A stretch of DNA of 35,024 nucleotides from a virus. How positions within the stretch are numbered: position 1 is the first letter of the stretch; every line of letters starts with the position of its first letter. The notes under the pieces are model-generated. The model ran no database searches, was not told where the DNA came from, and worked only from the letters and a program-made list of their open reading frames with translations. Shown here piece after piece: positions 31,147 to 35,024 of this stretch. Made by a program: the position numbers and the translations under genes. The stretch spans positions 1 to 35,024 of the IMG/VR virus record IMGVR_UViG_3300008267_000164, one strand, 5' to 3'.

Positions 31147-31896
31147 TTAGAAGGTCAAAGAAAGACCGGCAGTGTATTGAACTACACCGTCATAAGAATA
31201 CTTTTGACCAAGGTCAATGTTGTTATCAATATAATCAACACCAGCGAATGGAGACAACTTGTTCCAGAGAACAAATGCAACTCGGCCACCACCCTTGAAT
31301 GCTTGATAGTTTTCATAATGAGTAAACTCTGCATATGGGGTGAGAGTCAAGTCAAGCCAACTGGTCAATCCAAATGTAAATGGACGCTTACCACCAAAGG
31401 TAATACCTTGGTTGGTAAAATCAGCAGCAGCAAGATTTCCAAGATTCAAACCGGTAACATCATACGTATATCCAACATATGGTGTAACAACCTTGTTCAA
31501 TACCCACAACTTTTCGAGGGTAAGAGTTGCATTTACGGTATTACGATCTTGTCCATCAACAACATAATATCCAGTTCCAGCAGCAGCGTTGATCGCCAAC
31601 CAATCGGTCAAATTCAAAGTCTTATCCAAACCTGCTTGGAAAGCACTGAACTTTTCACCTGTGGTTTGTGCAGACAAATTGAAGTCAACATACTTGAATG
31701 GAGTTGATAGTGCGACACTGCCATAAGCAGCACCGGGACTCAACTGAAGACCAACTACATCGTATGTAGATTGATATCCAGCTTCAAACGTTACACTTGG
31801 CTTATCAGTTGGGAACAAAGATTCCACTGATGCCGCTTTGGCAGACATACCGAGAGCTGCCAATCCAATTAATACACTAATTAATAGTTTTTTCAT
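31147..31896 (-). CDS. Outer-membrane beta-barrel protein (249 aa)
   Basis: Residues 1-21 (MKKLLISVLIGLAALGMSAK, then A) are a classical Sec signal peptide with likely cleavage after AKA. The mature part alternates amphipathic strands (VTFEAGYQST, AAYGSVALSTPFKYVDFNLS, TPYVGYTYDVTG, LTLTPYAEFTHYEN) and ends with phenylalanine (VVQYTAGLSLTF), the usual outer-membrane barrel signal. One sampled 60-base line is about 45% G+C, versus about 28% in the nearby small-gene region, pointing to recent acquisition. It has its own Shine-Dalgarno (AAAAAAGGATAAAAACATG), promoter and terminator. Possible roles are altering the host surface, excluding other phages, or nutrient uptake; none is proved. Confidence 0.75.
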   Translation of the reverse strand: MKKLLISVLIGLAALGMSAKAASVESLFPTDKPSVTFEAGYQSTYDVVGLQLSPGAAYGSVALSTPFKYVDFNLSAQTTGEKFSAFQAGLDKTLNLTDWLAINAAAGTGYYVVDGQDRNTVNATLTLEKLWVLNKVVTPYVGYTYDVTGLNLGNLAAADFTNQGITFGGKRPFTFGLTSWLDLTLTPYAEFTHYENYQAFKGGGRVAFVLWNKLSPFAGVDYIDNNIDLGQKYSYDGVVQYTAGLSLTF

Positions 31897-31919
31897 GTTT
31901 TTATCCTTTTTTATATTTT

Positions 31920-31949
31920 ATTCTACGGAATGTAGAACTTCTAACACAA
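31920..31949 (-). promoter_or_regulatory. Sigma70-like promoter of the OMP gene, with palindrome
   Basis: Minus strand TTGTGT (31944-31949), 18-base spacer, TAGAAT (31920-31925). A TTCTAC-GGAAT-GTAGAA palindrome (31921-31937) overlaps the spacer and -10, where a repressor could bind. Confidence 0.4.
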
Positions 31950-31980
31950 TAACCTATGCTGAAGAAATCTTCAAGTTATT
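31948..31980. promoter_or_regulatory. Nested inverted repeat between divergent genes
   Basis: TGAAGAAATCTTCA (31960-31973) sits inside AATAAC...GTTATT (31948-31953, 31975-31980), between the OMP and nuclease genes. It could be an operator for one or both divergent promoters. No regulator is known. Confidence 0.3.
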
Positions 31981-32038
31981 ATATAGATAACAAATAATTA
32001 GTGATTTAAATATATAAAATATATATTTATTTTGTTAT

Positions 32039-32509
32039 ATGCCATACGAATATAATGCAAAAGTAACAGAAGTGGTTGATGGAGATACAGTTGTTATTGA
32101 TATCGACCTCGGATTTGATGTAATTTTTACCAAGCAAAAAGTAAGACTATTGGGTGTAGATACACCTGAAAGTCGCACGTCAGACAAAACAGAAAAAGTA
32201 TTTGGTTTGGCAAGCAAAGACTACGTTAAAAAATTTATAGAGTCTTGTCCTGATAAATATGTAATTATAAAAACACATGTAAGTGATGACGTAGATAGTA
32301 ATGGAAGAGAAAAGTTCGGAAGACTGCTCGGCGAAATTATACATCCAAATACTAAGAAAGTATTGAACGAAGAATTAATCAATAATGGTTATGCTGTTCG
32401 TTATATGGGTGAAAATAAAGATAAAGTAAAAGACCTCCACCTAAAAAATCGTAAACGACTTATAGATGAAGGTCTTGTTAAAATGTCTTATAAAGACGCT
32501 GGATTATAA
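32039..32509 (+). CDS. Thermonuclease / staphylococcal-nuclease-like protein (156 aa)
   Basis: The only plus-strand gene. SNase fold with catalytic residues matched to staphylococcal nuclease: D16, R36, D41, E44 and R95 (motifs VVDGDT, VRLLGVDTPESR, REKFGRLLGEI, corresponding to D21, R35, D40, E43, R87). It also has the NEELINNGYA and downstream charged helix typical of the family. No signal peptide, so it would act in the host cytoplasm unless exported otherwise. The likely role is degrading host or competitor DNA or RNA, or nucleotide scavenging. It ends exactly where the tyrosinase gene ends on the other strand (zero gap) and diverges from the OMP gene. Confidence 0.88.
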   Translation: MPYEYNAKVTEVVDGDTVVIDIDLGFDVIFTKQKVRLLGVDTPESRTSDKTEKVFGLASKDYVKKFIESCPDKYVIIKTHVSDDVDSNGREKFGRLLGEIIHPNTKKVLNEELINNGYAVRYMGENKDKVKDLHLKNRKRLIDEGLVKMSYKDAGL

Positions 32510-33994
32510 TTATCCTAGTGACATCCACTCAACATTTTTGATATACATTCTTACCCCATTCTTTGGTGGCACGAATGTTAACTCAACATTGCCCGTAGGT
32601 GGCGCAGTCATAAGTTTTAATGCTACACTAAACTTGTGCGTGGTCTTTGGATTAGTATCTTTTCGATGTTCACCATCCAACATACGAATACGTCCCACTT
32701 TAGTTTGCACACCATTTGCATCTTTGATATAAATATCAATTTGATATTTTCCTGTATAAGTAATCGGTCCCATCGTCACATCTAATAATGCAGTTTGTGA
32801 TTTCAAAATATCATCTACTGATTTTACATTTACAACAACTGGTTTATTAGTGATTTCTTGATTGATTGTCGATTTTACAGAACGTGTTACTTTCTTAGGT
32901 TTTGTTGATGTAAGTAACCCAGAATAGTTACTATCACCATAACTAATATTACCACTTATACCCGTCATAATATCTTTAACACTAACAGTAACCCAAGAAC
33001 CATCAATATCAGTATATTGATATGTTTGCTGACCCCAAGGACCGTCCAAATCTGGCATTGGGTTCTTATACATTGAGAAAATACGATCAATGTTACCATG
33101 ATGCATGTAGAAAATAGGATCTAAAGCTGCATATCGTAGTGTTCCCATAGAACGATTTTTACCAATACGAGTTCCAACCCAATCATGTCCATCGTTATGT
33201 GGACCTTGTTCAAGTAATCCTTGGCCTGTAGTTCTATCAATAGTTGATCCACCGCCAAATTGTTCAAATGGAGCTGCCAAAATCTGTCCAATATATTCTG
33301 GGCTCATATAATATAATGTTTCTTTTACGTGATTTTGAGAATCAACAGTAAGTTCATTATTTGGGTCCATCGTTGGTTTCAAAATTGTTGGTCCACGATT
33401 ACCATCGTATAATGCAGTATTATCAAATCCAAGATTATCTGCATTTACCATATCTTCTTGGGTAATGTCATATCCAAATAATGGACTTGCCAAACCAGCT
33501 TGAACACGCAAATGAGTATTAGGAATCTCCTTATGAGTCATCCAATCCCAATATGGATATGCAAATTTAGAACCGTCAACTTTAAATTGAGTGGTCAAAA
33601 TATTAGCTAGAATACGTTCCAAGAAATAAATATAACCTCTATGCCACGGAAGAAAATACCAACTCCAATGAACTTGCGGATTACCTTCACTGGCTTCTGT
33701 GCAGTGATGCGCATGTTGTCTGCCATAGTTTTCCCAATGTAGAGGACTGTCAGTAGGTATATCATTTCTCATATAACCTACAGCTTTACATAAATTACGC
33801 AACTCGTCATCCGTCAAATCATAAAAACTTTTTCTAATTCTTTTCGGTTCGTTGTTGAGTGTAAATTTCTTAATTGATTTTGCAGGAGCACATAATGGAT
33901 CACTAACTATTTTTTTAGGTGATGCATTTAAATTTAATCCAATTGTGCTTGTAATTAAACCTGATTTTAAAAACGTTCTTCTTGTTGTATTCAT
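32510..33994 (-). CDS. Tat-exported tyrosinase / polyphenol oxidase (494 aa)
   Basis: Start chosen at ATG 33992-33994 because TTRRTFLKSG directly follows, a twin-arginine (Tat) signal with a hydrophobic stretch after it; a longer frame from a TTG at 34022 is unlikely. CuA site: HAHHC (~96-100) and PWHRGY (~116). CuB site: PHNDGHDWVG (~265) and DPIFYMHHGNIDRIF (~293-307). These match the two type-3 copper centres of tyrosinases. The C-terminal ~110 residues (DVTMGPITYTGKYQI ... IRMLDGEHRKD) resemble the polyphenol oxidase C-terminal domain. The enzyme oxidises phenols to quinones, and Tat export puts it in the periplasm. Locally about 40% G+C by one sampled line, above the phage background. 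A phage tyrosinase is very unusual. Confidence 0.85.
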   Translation of the reverse strand: MNTTRRTFLKSGLITSTIGLNLNASPKKIVSDPLCAPAKSIKKFTLNNEPKRIRKSFYDLTDDELRNLCKAVGYMRNDIPTDSPLHWENYGRQHAHHCTEASEGNPQVHWSWYFLPWHRGYIYFLERILANILTTQFKVDGSKFAYPYWDWMTHKEIPNTHLRVQAGLASPLFGYDITQEDMVNADNLGFDNTALYDGNRGPTILKPTMDPNNELTVDSQNHVKETLYYMSPEYIGQILAAPFEQFGGGSTIDRTTGQGLLEQGPHNDGHDWVGTRIGKNRSMGTLRYAALDPIFYMHHGNIDRIFSMYKNPMPDLDGPWGQQTYQYTDIDGSWVTVSVKDIMTGISGNISYGDSNYSGLLTSTKPKKVTRSVKSTINQEITNKPVVVNVKSVDDILKSQTALLDVTMGPITYTGKYQIDIYIKDANGVQTKVGRIRMLDGEHRKDTNPKTTHKFSVALKLMTAPPTGNVELTFVPPKNGVRMYIKNVEWMSLG

Positions 33995-33998
33995 AATT

Positions 33999-34163
33999 TT
34001 ATTTTTCTTTATTAACCCATCCAATTCTATGTTTATTAATCCAATCCGTTAATGCTTGTTCAAAACCTATGTCTTTACCTACCTTTTCACTCTCAATCCA
34101 TTTGTGTTTAAGTATTTCACTTTTCATATCCATAAATTTTGAATAAAGACATTTCTTAGACAT
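33999..34163 (-). CDS. Small phage protein near tyrosinase (54 aa)
   Basis: Start chosen at ATG 34161-34163 (MSKKCLYSKFMDMKSEILKH); a TTG-started longer version (34181) is less likely. The core ILKHKWIESEKVGKDIGFEQ followed by ALTDWINKHRIGW resembles small phage proteins with K-H-K-W-x-E-S-E-x-x-G-x-D-I-G ... A-x-x-D-W-x-x-K-H-R. Function unknown. Its stop is 4 bases before the tyrosinase start, so they are probably co-transcribed. Confidence 0.5.
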   Translation of the reverse strand: MSKKCLYSKFMDMKSEILKHKWIESEKVGKDIGFEQALTDWINKHRIGWVNKEK

Positions 34164-34186
34164 AAAAATACATATCATCAAAAATT

Positions 34187-34882
34187 TTAAAATTTTGACA
34201 ATTTTATTGTGAAAGGATTTTCATTTATCACATCATAACAACCAGGCTTTAGATAAAACGTAGCTTCATTTTGATATGTAGATATCCAATAAATTTTGTG
34301 ATCAAACAGATTGTTTCTCAAAGGAACCCAAAATCCATATTGATATTTGTCAATATATTCAAAATTATCAATAGAATTTGAAAGTTTAGATACCTTAAAT
34401 ACTTTTCTAACCGGTAAATGAGACAGATTTAATCCGTATTCATTCAATAAAGAAATCGATTGGGGGAATATATAATTTACTTTTATATAAGATTTATAAT
34501 AAAAATCTGTTTTATTTAAATACAAACATATCATTTCTCCATCTAAATCATAATACAATTTATAGGCACCATCGTCTATTCCTATTCCAAAATCAATTGT
34601 ATCAGAATAATATTTATCAATAAAACTATAAACTCTGGATATATGTGTAGAATCAAATATTTGTTTTTCAAATAACTCATCGACAAAATTATAAATTTTA
34701 TTGCGGTTAATTTCCTCTGACAAAATAATAACCAAATACCTATTATACTTGCGATTATTATGTTTTATCTTAACACTCGCCTCGGTAACAAGATTGTTTA
34801 CATGATTCTTATATACATAAAACAATGATAAATCTGTAGCATATTTCTTTAAAAAAGACTCATGTATCTCATAATCAATCAT
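34187..34882 (-). CDS. Unknown protein (231 aa)
   Basis: Start at ATG 34880-34882 (MIDYEIHESFLKKYATDLSL); a GTG-started longer frame would begin inside the upstream terminator. Tyr/Asn/Ile-rich, with a central segment (IDFGIGIDDGAYKLYYDLDG, then EMICLYLNKTDFYYKSYIKV) and a C-terminal beta-like end (ATFYLKPGCYDVINENPFTI). No signal peptide, membrane segment or recognised family. Its start follows the terminator T run directly, so expression needs read-through or a promoter embedded in the hairpin. Confidence 0.45.
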   Translation of the reverse strand: MIDYEIHESFLKKYATDLSLFYVYKNHVNNLVTEASVKIKHNNRKYNRYLVIILSEEINRNKIYNFVDELFEKQIFDSTHISRVYSFIDKYYSDTIDFGIGIDDGAYKLYYDLDGEMICLYLNKTDFYYKSYIKVNYIFPQSISLLNEYGLNLSHLPVRKVFKVSKLSNSIDNFEYIDKYQYGFWVPLRNNLFDHKIYWISTYQNEATFYLKPGCYDVINENPFTIKLSKF

Positions 34883-34928
34883 AAAAAACAAAAATACCAC
34901 CGTTGACTTATATTGTCAAGGTGGTATT
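34883..34928 (-). terminator. Rho-independent terminator downstream of tRNA-Cys
   Basis: AATACCACC-(G)-TTGAC pairs with GTCAA-GGTGGTATT around a TTATATT loop, followed on the minus strand by TTTTTGTTTTTT. The opposite strand also has a short T run, so it may work both ways. It would end the tRNA transcript arriving from the right. Confidence 0.8.
34891..34919 (-). promoter_or_regulatory. Possible promoter inside terminator
   Basis: Minus strand TTGACA (34914-34919), 17-base spacer, TATTTT (34891-34896), embedded in the terminator arms. The start would be about 34885, giving an almost leaderless mRNA for the 231-residue gene. Weak -10. Confidence 0.3.
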
Positions 34929-34939
34929 ATATTTTTAAA

Positions 34940-35014
34940 TGGAGTCCCGTGTTGGATTTGCACCAACCTAATGCGATTTTGCAGATCGCCGCCTAACTAC
35001 TCGACCAACGAGAC
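34940..35014 (-). tRNA. tRNA-Cys (GCA)
   Basis: 75-base cloverleaf on the minus strand. Acceptor GTCTCGT pairs with ACGGGAC (one G-U), followed by T and encoded CCA. Anticodon stem GCGAT/ATCGC encloses loop CTGCAAA with anticodon GCA. T-arm TTGGT/ATCCAA-type is present. Eight bases past its 5' end the window ends with TGG, which could be the CCA of another tRNA just outside. Confidence 0.92.
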
Positions 35015-35024
35015 ATTAAAATGG

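Noticed and set aside
31177-31707. Plus-strand open frame of 176 residues over the OMP gene
   Set aside because: Antisense to a gene with signal peptide, barrel strands, Shine-Dalgarno, promoter and terminator; no family features of its own.
32499-32514. Bidirectional terminator at the nuclease/tyrosinase junction
   Set aside because: Only a weak palindrome (GGATTATAATTATCC) with no T run; not convincing.
34883-34900. GTG-started extension of the 231-residue protein
   Set aside because: The GTG and next codons are inside the terminator stem and T run.

Overview
The window looks like part of the genome of a large, AT-rich, T4-like (myovirus-type) phage of a Gram-negative host, probably assembled from environmental DNA. 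The evidence is a baseplate and tail block (homologues of T4 gp6, gp25 and a gp5-like hub), a gp55-like late sigma factor, phage PhoH, an Hsp20 chaperone, several tail-fibre genes, and a tRNA/tmRNA region. The left-hand structural proteins also resemble virion proteins of T4-like cyanophages as I remember them. The host phylum cannot be fixed from this sequence. A phage-encoded outer-membrane barrel and a Tat-exported enzyme point to a host with two membranes.

Almost everything is on the minus strand, so transcription runs right to left. Right end (34.0-35.0 kb): tRNA-Cys, a terminator, an unknown 231-residue protein and a small protein. Accessory island (31.1-34.0 kb): a Tat-exported tyrosinase (polyphenol oxidase), a thermonuclease that is the only plus-strand gene, and an outer-membrane barrel protein with its own promoter, Shine-Dalgarno site and terminator. 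Translation-support and early-type region (28.2-31.1 kb): small proteins, tRNA-Gly, a complete tmRNA (ssrA), and three sigma70-like promoters. PhoH follows at 27.5-28.2 kb.

From 20.6 to 27.45 kb lie four consecutive tail-fibre or adhesin genes with a common N-terminal module and different C-terminal ends. Then come Hsp20 with a structured leader, a membrane coiled-coil protein, two small proteins and the late sigma factor (17.6-20.5 kb). The baseplate and virion block (1-17.6 kb) contains the hub with a histidine-rich segment, a proline-rich protein, gp25, gp6, a DNRLRE-type protein with large serine-rich insertions, a 1398-residue virion protein and two cyanophage-like structural proteins. 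It ends in a very large protein with MBG/Ig-like repeats that runs off the left edge.

The genes fit one infection programme. Early-type promoters drive small takeover proteins, stable RNAs and host-directed accessory genes. The late sigma factor sits beside the virion genes it would be expected to switch on. The least ordinary features are the phage tmRNA with a 21-residue tag, the Tat-targeted tyrosinase, the outer-membrane protein of distinct base composition, the modular fibre array, and a start-codon context in which Shine-Dalgarno sites are nearly absent and ATG is preceded by T in most genes. No stretch over 300 bases lacks a gene except the interval filled by the tmRNA.
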